The translations under genes and the position numbers were made by a program. The notes below the pieces were generated by a model. It was not told the origin of the DNA and did not search any database. It saw nothing but the letters and a program-made list of their open reading frames with translations. Source: Maritalea sp047634455 (GTDB lineage: Bacteria > Pseudomonadota > Alphaproteobacteria > Rhizobiales > Devosiaceae). Taken from it: 64,000 bases of DNA. Within the stretch, counting starts at the first letter, position 1; each line of letters opens with the position of its first letter. Shown here one piece after another: positions 31,395 through 39,943 of this stretch. The stretch spans positions 117,900-181,899 of the forward strand of contig NZ_JBLIAI010000001.1 of the NCBI RefSeq assembly GCF_047634455.1, in the 5' to 3' direction.

Positions 31395-33197
31395 TTAGTT
31401 GTCGCTCATCTTCAGCGCTTTAATAAACGCCTCTTGAGGTATTTCAACTTTACCAAACTGGCGCATCTTTTTCTTGCCAGCTTTTTGCTTGTCCAACAGC
31501 TTACGCTTACGGGTCGCATCGCCGCCGTAGCATTTTGCGGTCACGTCTTTGCGCAAAGCAGAGATGGTTTCACGGGCAATTACTTTGCCGCCAATTGCTG
31601 CTTGAATTGGAATTTTGAACAAGTGCTGTGGGATAAGCTCTTTGAGCTTTTCGCACATTACCCGGCCACGGCTTTCAGCCGCAACGCGGTGAACCAGCAT
31701 CGAAAGCGCGTCAACTGGCTCGCCATTGACCAATACTGACATTTTTACCAAGTCACCAGCACGATAATCAGAGATTTGATAATCAAAGCTTGCATAGCCT
31801 TTGGAAATTGATTTCAGGCGATCATAAAAGTCGAACACGACTTCGTTGAGCGGCAAATCATATTGCACCATTGCGCGTGACCCAACATATGTCAGGTCCG
31901 TTTGCACGCCGCGACGGTCTTGGCAAAGCTTCAGGATCGAGCCGAGATGTTCGTCAGGGGTCAAAATATTGGCTTTGATCCATGGCTCCCGAATCTCTTC
32001 GATTTTCATGACATCGGGCATGTCAGCCGGGTTGTGCAGTTTGATTTCGCTGCCGTCACGTAGCTGAAGCTCGTATACAACGCTCGGTGCCGTCGCGATC
32101 AGATCAAGGTTGAACTCACGGCTCAGACGCTCTTGAATAATTTCAAGGTGTAACAGACCCAAAAAACCACAACGGAAACCAAAACCAAGCGCGGCCGACG
32201 TTTCCATTTCATAGGAAAAGCTCGCGTCGTTTAGGCGTAGACGGCCCATGGCCGCACGCAGGTCTTCAAAGTCGTTCGCATCAACCGGAAACAGGCCACA
32301 GAAAACTACAGGCTGCGCCGGGCGGAAGCCTTTGAGAGGTTCTGCACAGGGCTTTTTGACGTCGGTGATCGTATCACCCACATTTGTGTCAGCGACCTCT
32401 TTGATCGAAGCTGTGATAAATCCAATTTCACCTGGGCCGAGTTCGGGCATTTCGACCAATTTCGGCGTAAAGACGCCCACCCGATCTAATTCATAGACCG
32501 CGCCGGTGTTCATCATTTTGACCTTTTGGCCCTTTTTGACGACACCATCAATTACGCGAACCAAGACAATAACGCCGAGATAACTATCGTACCAGCTGTC
32601 GACCAACATCGCTTTGAGCGGTGCATTTCGGTCGCCCTTGGGTGCTGGCAAGCGGGTCACAATGGCCTCAAGAACGTCGTCGATGCCGATGCCTGTCTTG
32701 GCAGAAATCATCACCGCATCAGAAGCATCAAGCCCGATCACATCCTCAATCTGCTCTCTTACGCGCTCGGGTTCGGCTGCGGGCAAATCGATTTTGTTAA
32801 GGACCGAAACAATCTCGTGGTCAACTTCCATCGCTTGATAAACGTTGGCAAGCGTTTGCGCTTCAACCCCTTGTGAAGCGTCCACGACGAGAAGCGAGCC
32901 TTCACATGCGGCCAATGAGCGGTTTACTTCATAAGCAAAGTCCACGTGTCCTGGCGTATCAATGAGATTGAGGATGTAAGTCTCGCCGTCATTGGCTTTG
33001 TAGGTAAGCCGCACGGTCTGCGCTTTAATGGTGATGCCGCGTTCCCGCTCAATATCCATGCTGTCGAGCACTTGCTGCTGCATTTCACGCGCAGCAAGCC
33101 CACCGGTGTTTTGAATCAACCGGTCGGCTAAAGTGGATTTTCCGTGGTCGATATGGGCCACGATTGAAAAGTTACGGATGTGTTTTAATTCGGTCAT
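31395..33197 (-). CDS. lepA: elongation factor 4 (LepA)
   Basis: This 600-residue translational GTPase has the P-loop AHIDHGKSTLADR near residues 14-26, the switch GITIKAQTV, DTPGHVDF, and NKIDLPAAEP. The C-terminal region specific to LepA (KRKLLDKQKAGKKKMRQFGKVEIPQEAF) is present. I start at the ATG giving MTELKHIRNFSIVAHID; a 16-residue longer version is unlike the family. LepA back-translocates or remodels ribosomes under ionic stress. Confidence 0.97.
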   Translation of the reverse strand: MTELKHIRNFSIVAHIDHGKSTLADRLIQNTGGLAAREMQQQVLDSMDIERERGITIKAQTVRLTYKANDGETYILNLIDTPGHVDFAYEVNRSLAACEGSLLVVDASQGVEAQTLANVYQAMEVDHEIVSVLNKIDLPAAEPERVREQIEDVIGLDASDAVMISAKTGIGIDDVLEAIVTRLPAPKGDRNAPLKAMLVDSWYDSYLGVIVLVRVIDGVVKKGQKVKMMNTGAVYELDRVGVFTPKLVEMPELGPGEIGFITASIKEVADTNVGDTITDVKKPCAEPLKGFRPAQPVVFCGLFPVDANDFEDLRAAMGRLRLNDASFSYEMETSAALGFGFRCGFLGLLHLEIIQERLSREFNLDLIATAPSVVYELQLRDGSEIKLHNPADMPDVMKIEEIREPWIKANILTPDEHLGSILKLCQDRRGVQTDLTYVGSRAMVQYDLPLNEVVFDFYDRLKSISKGYASFDYQISDYRAGDLVKMSVLVNGEPVDALSMLVHRVAAESRGRVMCEKLKELIPQHLFKIPIQAAIGGKVIARETISALRKDVTAKCYGGDATRKRKLLDKQKAGKKKMRQFGKVEIPQEAFIKALKMSDN

Positions 33198-33557
33198 AGG
33201 GCGCTGATTACCAGCTTTATGCGAACACGAAAAGAGAAATTGCACAGTGCCGCCAATTTGCTAATTTTCACGTCGAATTGGCCTCGGCAATCCTACCTTT
33301 TATTGGCCCTTGGCGTCGTCACCGATTTATAGCCTCCCCACCGGCGTACAACGGTCACGCGCGCCACATGAATGTTTCGTAGCCATTGAAAGCATTGCTA
33401 AAGTGGAAATCGGCCCTATTGTCGCCTATATCCGGGCGCTACAAAAAGCTAATGACGATTTCTAATTGCATTTTGATGCACGGCGTATGTTGAATTTAGA
33501 CAAAGCGCCGCCACATTACCAAGCAAAGGAATATATTTTTTGGGGGAGGTCACACAG
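33198..33557. other. 360-base intergenic region with a possible gene remnant
   Basis: This gap between divergent lepA and the extensin-like gene contains the remnant described at 33265-33465 and the GGGGGAGG ribosome-binding site at 33542-33549. Nothing else is recognised; promoters for both flanking genes should lie here, but none is clear. Confidence 0.4.
33265..33465 (+). pseudogene. possible C-terminal remnant of a class I cytochrome c gene
   Basis: This plus-strand frame has no start codon and ends in PHECFVAIES, then IGPIVAYIRALQKAND and F before TAA. The terminal helix resembles the C-terminal helix of class I cytochromes c in alphaproteobacteria (IVAYIRALQ). No heme motif or export signal remains. 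The frame is closed by a stop at 33262-33264, so a broken gene or chance similarity are both possible. Confidence is low because the match is by eye. Confidence 0.3.
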
Positions 33558-34271
33558 TTGACAACAAAGACGTTCGTTGTGTGCTGCGCAATATGTTTTA
33601 GTTTGGTCACGTCTCTGCCCGCTCAAGCACAAACTGCTACGCCAAATATCCCGCTGCCAATTGCACGACCAGACCGGCCAAAGCCGACACCCACGCCACA
33701 GCGGGCCAACTCGGTCACCTATCAGGCAGCTTGCCCTGTTGTGATGGATGGCCGCGCGATTGGCAAGATTTCGCCGCCCTTACAAGACAACAGCTGTGGA
33801 ACACAATCGCCATATGTCATCACCGGTGTTAAATCATTGGGCAGGACCATCACGCTGTCGTCGCCTGTTATTTTTAATTGCAGCATGGCAACTGCTTTTG
33901 TCGAATGGGTGGGTGAACTCGACAAACAGGTAGAAATCAAAACCAACTCAACACTGGCAAAAATCAATGTCGGCACCAGCTATGCGTGCCGCCGACGCAA
34001 TAACGAAAAAACCGGCAAGATTTCGGAACACGGGTTCGCAAATGCGCTTGACCTGACCGGATTTGAACTCGAAAATGGCGAACAAATTGAACTCCCCACG
34101 GCGTGGACCGACCCTGGGACAGCGCAAACACTTATCAAGACCGCACATAAATTGGCTTGCCAGAATTTCACCACGGTCCTTGGCCCAGACGCGAATCCAC
34201 TGCATTTTGATCACTTACATCTGGATATGGGTTGTCATGGCAAAACGTGCACATATCTCATTTGTGAGTAA
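33558..34271 (+). CDS. extensin-like family protein, exported
   Basis: This is a 237-residue protein with a signal peptide (MTTKTFVVCC start, cleavage near AQAQ) and a proline-rich spacer (IPLPIARPDRPKPTPTPQ). A C-terminal extensin-like domain follows with EHGFANALDLTGFEL and the metal-binding HFDHLHLDMG. Cysteine pairs (C in QAACP, NSC, FNC, YACRRR, LAC and GCHGKTC) suggest disulfides. The domain is related to VanY/MepA-type peptidases, so cell-wall peptide cleavage is plausible. I chose the TTG at 33558 because GGGGGAGG lies 8 bases ahead; a TTG 18 bases upstream spans that site. Confidence 0.8.
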   Translation: MTTKTFVVCCAICFSLVTSLPAQAQTATPNIPLPIARPDRPKPTPTPQRANSVTYQAACPVVMDGRAIGKISPPLQDNSCGTQSPYVITGVKSLGRTITLSSPVIFNCSMATAFVEWVGELDKQVEIKTNSTLAKINVGTSYACRRRNNEKTGKISEHGFANALDLTGFELENGEQIELPTAWTDPGTAQTLIKTAHKLACQNFTTVLGPDANPLHFDHLHLDMGCHGKTCTYLICE

Positions 34272-34360
34272 TCCTTTTGTTGAAGCAAGATCACCGTTGT
34301 TATCCCAAAAATTCCAGATAAGATTAAACCCAACAGAATGAACTCCATGGGTATTTGGTT

Positions 34361-35347
34361 ATGCTAAGACGCGTATTGGGTTGGCAAAAACGACATTTCG
34401 ACGAATTGAGCGAGGCTGAAATCCTTGCCCTCGCGATTTCTTCTGAAGAAGATGATGCGCGCATTTACGCAGCATATGCTGCAATGTTACGCGATGAGTT
34501 TCCCGCCTCGTCCGCCGTTTTTGAGGGCATGGTCGCAGAGGAAAGTGAGCACCGACATTTGCTTATCACCGCGTTCGAGAAAAAGTTCGGCAAGAACATT
34601 CCACTCGTACGTCGTGAGCATGTTCGCGGTTTCTTGGAGCGCAAACCTTTATGGTTGATGAAAAATCTGCCGCTTGAAACCATTCGTCAACAAGCTTGGG
34701 AAATGGAAGAGGCCGCTCAAAACTTTTATTTGGAAGCGGTAAAGCGCACCAAAGACACGAACATTCGCAAGCTGCTGGGCGACTTGGCGATTGCAGAACA
34801 GCACCATAAACGCGCAGCGAACGAGCTGGAAGCAACCCACCTGCACGAGGATGCTGTGGCAGGGGAAAAAGATCAGGCACATCGCAGATTCTTGCTGACC
34901 TATGTGCAACCTGGGTTGGCCGGTTTGATGGATGGTTCGGTTTCAACCCTTGCGCCAATTTTCGCAGCCGCGTTTGCCACGCATAGCACTTGGCAGACAT
35001 TTCTTGTTGGCCTTGCAGCATCTCTTGGTGCGGGCATTTCAATGGGCTTTACCGAAGCTGCATCAGACGATGGCAAGCTCACCGGGCGCGGCTCACCCAT
35101 CAAACGTGGCTTTGCGGCCGGTATAATGACCGCGCTGGGAGGATTGGGCCACGCGCTTCCCTATCTGATTACCGACTTCTGGACCGCCACAGCAACAGCG
35201 ATTGGCGTGGTATTTGTGGAATTGTGGGCCATTGCATGGATTCAGAACAAATATATGGACACCCCGTTCTGGCGGGCCGTATTACAGGTTGTGTTTGGTG
35301 GATCGTTGGTTTTTGCAGTCGGTATCTTGATCGGAAATGCTGGCTAA
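34361..35347 (+). CDS. mbfA: membrane-bound ferritin / rubrerythrin-VIT1 fusion (MbfA-like)
   Basis: This is a 328-residue protein. The N-terminal rubrerythrin/ferritin-like di-iron domain (about residues 1-170) has ExxxxR, EESEHRHL, EMEEAAQNFY and EQHHKRAANELE motifs. The C-terminal domain has the VIT1/CCC1-like helices (PGLAGLMDGSVSTLAPIFAAAF, SMGFTEAASDD and a later GGLGHALPYLI). MbfA exports iron and protects against peroxide in alphaproteobacteria such as Agrobacterium, usually under Irr control. I found no clear Irr (ICE) box in the 89 bases upstream. The start is the ATG two codons after an in-frame TTG. Confidence 0.9.
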   Translation: MLRRVLGWQKRHFDELSEAEILALAISSEEDDARIYAAYAAMLRDEFPASSAVFEGMVAEESEHRHLLITAFEKKFGKNIPLVRREHVRGFLERKPLWLMKNLPLETIRQQAWEMEEAAQNFYLEAVKRTKDTNIRKLLGDLAIAEQHHKRAANELEATHLHEDAVAGEKDQAHRRFLLTYVQPGLAGLMDGSVSTLAPIFAAAFATHSTWQTFLVGLAASLGAGISMGFTEAASDDGKLTGRGSPIKRGFAAGIMTALGGLGHALPYLITDFWTATATAIGVVFVELWAIAWIQNKYMDTPFWRAVLQVVFGGSLVFAVGILIGNAG

Positions 35348-35363
35348 TTTTTGAGAGATTACT

Positions 35364-36221
35364 ATGAATGATTCTATCAGCGACACGCTTGAACGGATAA
35401 CACTACCCCTTTTGCCCAATAAGAAAATCTCGGTTGGGCGATTTGAAATTTCATATTGCGACTTGGGTTCAAAGGATGACCCTGTAATTGTGCTGTGTCA
35501 CGGCCTTGCGTCGAGCGGACGCCAATTCGCTGAGGACGCCCAATTTTTCGTCGAACAAGGATTTCGTGTGATCTTGCCTGACCTACGCGGGCATGGGCGA
35601 TCAAGCGTACCTGATGCCATAAAAGGGGCAGAATTTTCCATTCCCAATATGGCGTGTGACCTCATTGCGATTTTGGATGATGCGGGTATTGATGCTGTGC
35701 ATCATGTTGGCAATTCTCTGGGCGGCATCTTAGGTCTGCATCTGCTGCCCGCTCATCCAGATCGGTTTTTGACATTCACAACTTTTGGCACGTCCTATGC
35801 ACTGGCTACGCCGAGTTTTAGCGCTGATGCGTTGCCACGCATTTACGACTTCATTGGCCCGGAATGGGTAGACAAGATCATCGCGCGCAGCACCTCAAAA
35901 CGGCGCTCCGCGCAGGAAGTGGTGCATGAGTTGCTCGACGATTATGATATCAATGTGGTTAGTTATGTTGCGAAAAGTGTTGGCAATTACGATTTTATTG
36001 AAAATGCCAGACAGTTTGAAAAACCCATCATGATGTTGCGAGGCGGACAAGACATTTTGGTGAATGCGGCGCTTATGACAACCATGAGCGTGATGAAAAA
36101 CCAAACGAACTTCACCTATTTTGATATTCCAAAAGGCGGCCACTGCGCCAACTTGGATGCACAAGAAGAAGTACGGATCGCGCTGCTTGGATTTTTCTGC
36201 ATGCATAGCAAATCGCAATAG
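35364..36221 (+). CDS. alpha/beta hydrolase
   Basis: This 285-residue hydrolase has the oxyanion motif LCHGLASSG (about 50-58) and LPDLRGHGRSS. The nucleophile elbow is VGNSLGGILG (serine at about 120), with a late acid in GGQDILV and histidine in KGGHCANLD. The motif set is that of 3-oxoadipate enol-lactonase-like and other soluble alpha/beta hydrolases; no aromatic-degradation genes are nearby, so the substrate is unknown. It follows mbfA by 16 bases and may be co-transcribed. Confidence 0.85.
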   Translation: MNDSISDTLERITLPLLPNKKISVGRFEISYCDLGSKDDPVIVLCHGLASSGRQFAEDAQFFVEQGFRVILPDLRGHGRSSVPDAIKGAEFSIPNMACDLIAILDDAGIDAVHHVGNSLGGILGLHLLPAHPDRFLTFTTFGTSYALATPSFSADALPRIYDFIGPEWVDKIIARSTSKRRSAQEVVHELLDDYDINVVSYVAKSVGNYDFIENARQFEKPIMMLRGGQDILVNAALMTTMSVMKNQTNFTYFDIPKGGHCANLDAQEEVRIALLGFFCMHSKSQ

Positions 36222-36290
36222 ATTTGCGACATTCAGCGGTTCGCATGTCAAACGGCACCGCTCGAAAACCGTACTCTCCGCATCTCTGAT

Positions 36291-36704
36291 CTAAATCAGT
36301 TGTTTGTTGTTGTTGCGCAACAGACCGACGATCGCTAGTACGGCCATCACCAAAAACAATGTCCATTGTGGCATCACCCAGATGCTGCCGAACAATCCCA
36401 ATCCAGATGCGATAAACAAAAGAGTTATGCCCAAATAAAGAACAATTATCGCGAACGAAAGCTCATATGCTTTTTCCGGATTTCGGGCCGCGCGCCAAAA
36501 AACCCAGACACTCACAATCAACAATAGTGTAATTTGGTTCCAGATGACCTCAGCAATGCCTTTGGACAATGCAGGTGCGTCCGAGGCGTTCAACGGGGCC
36601 ATAATTTCGGGCGTACCGCCAATTACATGCAGACCAGTTGTTGCGAGCGAAATTGCTGCTGCTGCGAAAAGCCACATGTTGGTTGTTTTGAAAAAGCTGG
36701 TCAT
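36291..36704 (-). CDS. four-helix membrane protein, regulated by divergent TetR
   Basis: This 137-residue protein has four predicted transmembrane helices, beginning with MTSFFKTTNMWLFAAAAISL and ending with MAVLAIVGLLRNNN. The helices are short and there is a hydrophilic loop with PLNASDAPALSKGIAEVIWNQ. I start at the ATG preceded by AAGGAG; a longer frame begins within the operator region and is rejected. It is divergent from a TetR gene across two matched operators, so it is probably the regulated target. Function is not recognised. Confidence 0.8.
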   Translation of the reverse strand: MTSFFKTTNMWLFAAAAISLATTGLHVIGGTPEIMAPLNASDAPALSKGIAEVIWNQITLLLIVSVWVFWRAARNPEKAYELSFAIIVLYLGITLLFIASGLGLFGSIWVMPQWTLFLVMAVLAIVGLLRNNNKQLI

Positions 36705-36726
36705 TTTGTTGGCTCCTTGCCATAAC

Positions 36727-36740
36727 ATACGCATACGTAT
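36727..36740. promoter_or_regulatory. TetR operator box 1 (ATACG-N4-CGTAT)
   Basis: ATACGCATACGTAT is a 5+5 inverted repeat in the divergent intergenic region between the four-helix membrane gene and the TetR gene. It lies 22 bases upstream of the minus-strand start, where it would block that promoter. The extended copy TAACATACGC matches the reverse of the second box. Confidence 0.7.
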
Positions 36741-36765
36741 CTAAAACAATAGATCGCATAATTCA

Positions 36766-36779
36766 ATACGTTAGCGTAT
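36766..36779. promoter_or_regulatory. TetR operator box 2 (ATACG-N4-CGTAT)
   Basis: ATACGTTAGCGTAT has the same half-sites as box 1 and is in inverted orientation with the longer flanks (GCGTATGTTA). The centre-to-centre distance is 39 bases, nearly four helical turns, which would allow two dimers on one DNA face. It lies 26 bases before the TetR ATG. Confidence 0.7.
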
Positions 36780-36805
36780 GTTAAATTGACGCAGGGTGAA
36801 AATTG

Positions 36806-37378
36806 ATGGGCCGCAAAGCGAAACACGAAAAGATCGACTGGCTTTTGGCCGCATTCAAAACACTGGGTGACGAGGGCATTGATGGTGTGAAGGTTGAGCG
36901 CATTGCCAAGAAGCTTGGAAGCACCAAAGGCTCGTTTTACTGGCATTTTGAAGATCGCCCCGCCTTATTGGATCAAATGCTTCGCTTTTGGGACGAAGAG
37001 GGCACACACAACATTATCCGTGATTTGGGGTTTGCCGAAATTCCCGCCACCGAAAAATTAGGCAAGCTGGCGCGGATAGCATCTGCTACCAGCATTTTTG
37101 ATTTGGACGCGGTTGCCATTGAGGGCGCATTGCGCGCCTGGGCGGGGCAAGATGAAACAGTTGCCAAACGCATTGCCAAAACAGAGCAAGCACGCATCGA
37201 TTTCGTCGCACAATTGTTGATTGAAATCGGCCACGAGACAGAGTCAGCAAAAGTTTTGGCGCAACAAATGTATTTGATGCTGCTCGGGCTTTACTCGATC
37301 TCGCGCCATGATCCACACCCGCGCCACAGCCAAGCTTTCATCGACTTTGCAGATCAGTTGGCAGAAAAAAACCGCTGA
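36806..37378 (+). CDS. TetR/AcrR family transcriptional regulator
   Basis: This 190-residue regulator has an N-terminal helix-turn-helix (GIDGVKVERIAKKLGSTKGSFYWHFEDRPALLDQML) typical of TetR/AcrR proteins. Its variable C-terminal ligand domain includes FAEIPATEKLGKLARIASA. It probably represses itself and the divergent four-helix membrane gene through the two boxes in between. The ATG is used; an in-frame TTG one codon earlier is possible. Its 3' end overlaps the convergent DUF2306-type gene by 25 bases. Confidence 0.88.
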   Translation: MGRKAKHEKIDWLLAAFKTLGDEGIDGVKVERIAKKLGSTKGSFYWHFEDRPALLDQMLRFWDEEGTHNIIRDLGFAEIPATEKLGKLARIASATSIFDLDAVAIEGALRAWAGQDETVAKRIAKTEQARIDFVAQLLIEIGHETESAKVLAQQMYLMLLGLYSISRHDPHPRHSQAFIDFADQLAEKNR

Positions 37379-37881
37379 AAGTTTTTATGCCAAAATTTTT
37401 CCCAACGACAATAGGCCCCAACTCCCAAAACAATAGTTGTAACAAGTGCCATGGGAAACCACTCCAAATCTTTAAATCCAAACATGTAGGCAAGTACACG
37501 CTCTGGCATGAGGGCGAATGCAAAGGGAATGCCCAGCGCGCCCCAATACATTGATCGCATTGATGCCCGATGCGCAGCGACCCGCCCAGCCCGCGCATGG
37601 CGAATACCTTCAAAAAGACCGATGAACGTTACGGGCACAAAAATATGAATTGGACTAAAAATCCAGATCATCCGCAATTGGTGGATGAAAGCGGCGCTTG
37701 TCGCAGTGCCTAGCATCAAAACTACCCAAACCCAGCCGATCATTCTGTGATGAGTAGAGCCTTTTGTGCTCAACAGCATATAGAGGCCCAAAACCAAACT
37801 ACTGGCAGCGCAAACCAAATGGATTTGCACGGCCATTGGCGTCTCGAAAAAAATTAGTAGATTCAACTGAATGTCCCCCAA
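37354..37881 (-). CDS. DUF2306-type membrane protein
   Basis: This 175-residue protein has about four to five transmembrane helices. It carries the family-like segments KGSTHHRMIGWVWVVLMLGTA and ARAGRVAAHRASMRSMYWG, in which the HxRxG and HR pairs are characteristic of DUF2306 proteins. An N-terminal 15-residue extension before a second ATG (MAVQIH) may not be translated. Function is unknown. It converges on and overlaps the TetR gene. Confidence 0.7.
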   Translation of the reverse strand: MGDIQLNLLIFFETPMAVQIHLVCAASSLVLGLYMLLSTKGSTHHRMIGWVWVVLMLGTATSAAFIHQLRMIWIFSPIHIFVPVTFIGLFEGIRHARAGRVAAHRASMRSMYWGALGIPFAFALMPERVLAYMFGFKDLEWFPMALVTTIVLGVGAYCRWEKFWHKNFQRFFSAN

Positions 37882-37976
37882 TCACCTCAATTGGCCCAGT
37901 GCCACTTGCAATTGAAGGCCTATCTCGGCAAAAGTCTGCAGGACAATCTTATGTTCGCGAATGAAAGGGTTAGTTC

Positions 37977-38750
37977 GTGATTGGCAATGCAATTCAATTG
38001 ACGCTTCGCGAAATGCACCAGATGTTTTCATCTCCGAAGGCGTTAGCAGCAATGTTCATCTTGGGCGTCATGTTGGGACTTATTGGTCCATTTTCTACAT
38101 TCGACTATTTCCGCCCATTGCCACGGGTGGCCTACTGGATTGGAATGGTTTTTGTTGGCTATGCCGCTGGCTCCTTTGGGGGTGGTGTCACCGTCAATTA
38201 TATCAATCAAGTGTGGAAATCCCCCAATGTCTGGTTGTCCATTCTAGCGGCGGGAATTGGCTCGGGCATTCTGGTTTCAATTGTTGTTTATGTGGCCAAT
38301 TCTGCAATTTTGGGTGACTGGGATATTGATGGCTTCTCTGGCATTCTGACTTTGGTCTATTGCATCCTGATTTCGATTTGCGTTGCCGCATTGCATGTTT
38401 TGTTTTTGCGTGAAGATCGACCAAGCGCGCCCAAACAAATTGAAATCCTTTCGCGCCTGCAAATACAAAATCGTGGACCATTGCTCTATATGTCGATGCA
38501 AGATCACTATGTGAATGTGGTGACTTCACGCGGCAAAGAATTGTTACTGATGCGGATGAGCGACGCCATCAAAGAAGCAGATGGCATCGAAGGGTTTAAA
38601 ATCCATCGTTCGCATTGGGTATCAATTGACGGCATCAAACGGGTTGAACGACAAAACGGCAACCATTTCATAGAGATGCTTGATGGCCAAAAGCTACCCG
38701 TGAGCCGGGGCCAAGTTCAGGCGGTCAAAGATGCTGGCATCATCGCTTAG
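37977..38750 (+). CDS. membrane-anchored LytTR family DNA-binding protein
   Basis: This 257-residue protein has four predicted transmembrane helices (about residues 20-145, including LAAMFILGVMLGLIGPF and VAYWIGMVFVGYAAGSFGGG). A C-terminal LytTR DNA-binding domain (about 155-255) follows, with LLYMSMQDHYVNVVTSRGKELLLMRMSDAIKE and IHRSHWVSIDGIKRVE. There is no receiver or ligand domain, so the membrane part itself is probably the sensor. The start is a GTG with AAAGGG 8 bases ahead. Relatives control small nearby target genes, but no target is obvious here. Confidence 0.87.
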   Translation: MIGNAIQLTLREMHQMFSSPKALAAMFILGVMLGLIGPFSTFDYFRPLPRVAYWIGMVFVGYAAGSFGGGVTVNYINQVWKSPNVWLSILAAGIGSGILVSIVVYVANSAILGDWDIDGFSGILTLVYCILISICVAALHVLFLREDRPSAPKQIEILSRLQIQNRGPLLYMSMQDHYVNVVTSRGKELLLMRMSDAIKEADGIEGFKIHRSHWVSIDGIKRVERQNGNHFIEMLDGQKLPVSRGQVQAVKDAGIIA

Positions 38751-38756
38751 CCAACC

Positions 38757-39770
38757 TCAGTCGACCCGATCAGTTTTGTGATTGAGTTTGCGCTGCTCTT
38801 CACGCAATTGTTTCATCGCCAGTTTGTTTTGTTCTGCGAATTTTTGAGCCTGATCACCAATATGCTGTTGACCGCGTTCTTGTGCCAAGCGTATTTGCTT
38901 TTCTCGCTCCGCGGCGCGCGCGCGACTTTTCTCCGTCGTTTTTCCCGCGCAATGATGGCATTGCTGGCCCTCGATATAGTCTAAATGCTGCATATCTTCT
39001 GGCGTCAACGGAAACCGACAAGCACGACACAAGTGTAGATCGCCCTCCACCAATCCATGCCCCACGGAAACCCGCTCATCGAACACAAAGCACTCGCCGT
39101 TCCACATGCTTTTATCTTCAGGCGTTTCTTCCAAGTATTTCAAAATGCCGCCTTTGAGGTGGTACACTTCCTCGAACCCCTTGGCGAGCATATAGGACGA
39201 TGCTTTTTCGCAACGAATCCCGCCAGTGCAAAACATGGCAACCTTTTTGTTTTTCTTTGGGTCCAAATTCTTCTCAACGAAATCTTTGAACTGGGTAAAA
39301 TTGTCAGTCTGTGGGTCTAACGCACCTTCGAAAGTCCCAATCGCCACTTCGTAATCATTGCGGGTATCAAGAACAATAGTATCTTCATCAGAAATAACAT
39401 CATTCCACCCGTCAGCGTCCACATAGGTGCCGACCAATTTGGTTGGGTCGGCTTCGGGCGCGCGCATTGTCACGATTTCTTTTTTGAGTTTCACCTTCAT
39501 CCGCATAAAAGGCATTTCACTGGCTTGTGAGAACTTCACTTCCCCGCCATTAAAGCGCCCCTTGAACAGGTTACCGCGATCAAAATACTCCATTAATGCA
39601 TTGATATCAGAAGGCTTGCCGGCCAGAGTTCCATTGAAACCTTCCGGCGCCAACAAAAGAGCTCCCTTGATGCCACGCTGCGCGCAAAAATCGTAAATGG
39701 GATCGCGAAGCTCGCGATAATCCGGGAGCGACACGAATTTATAGAGCGCGACAACCTTAAATTCTGACAT
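38757..39770 (-). CDS. trhO: oxygen-dependent tRNA uridine(34) hydroxylase (rhodanese family)
   Basis: This 337-residue TrhO (formerly YceA) has an N-terminal acylphosphatase-like domain (ALYKFVSLPDYRELRDPIYDFCAQRGIKGALLLAPEGFNG). A rhodanese domain follows with VLDTRNDYEVAIGTFEGAL and the catalytic cysteine in FCTGGIRCEKASSYM. The C-terminus has a zinc-like CRACRFPL / CHHCAG cysteine set. The family makes 5-hydroxyuridine at position 34 of several tRNAs using oxygen. It ends 6 bases from the convergent LytTR gene. Confidence 0.92.
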   Translation of the reverse strand: MSEFKVVALYKFVSLPDYRELRDPIYDFCAQRGIKGALLLAPEGFNGTLAGKPSDINALMEYFDRGNLFKGRFNGGEVKFSQASEMPFMRMKVKLKKEIVTMRAPEADPTKLVGTYVDADGWNDVISDEDTIVLDTRNDYEVAIGTFEGALDPQTDNFTQFKDFVEKNLDPKKNKKVAMFCTGGIRCEKASSYMLAKGFEEVYHLKGGILKYLEETPEDKSMWNGECFVFDERVSVGHGLVEGDLHLCRACRFPLTPEDMQHLDYIEGQQCHHCAGKTTEKSRARAAEREKQIRLAQERGQQHIGDQAQKFAEQNKLAMKQLREEQRKLNHKTDRVD

Positions 39771-39943
39771 TCTTTAAACCTTGATCTCCTGCGAGCTGCC
39801 GACGGGGTTTAGCAAAACTGAGTTAAAAGGCCAAGTCCTATGAACAAACATATTAGATCGAACTTTGCACTTGCCTTGGACCTGCTCCAATATAGTACCA
39901 CCCCTTAAGCGACACACTTAAGATTAGCCAGTTGGAGAGAAAA

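Noticed and set aside
39904..39922. CTTAAG...CTTAAG repeat before the aldo/keto reductase gene
   Set aside because: Each hexamer is self-complementary, so the apparent inverted repeat is trivial and weak; not convincing as an operator.
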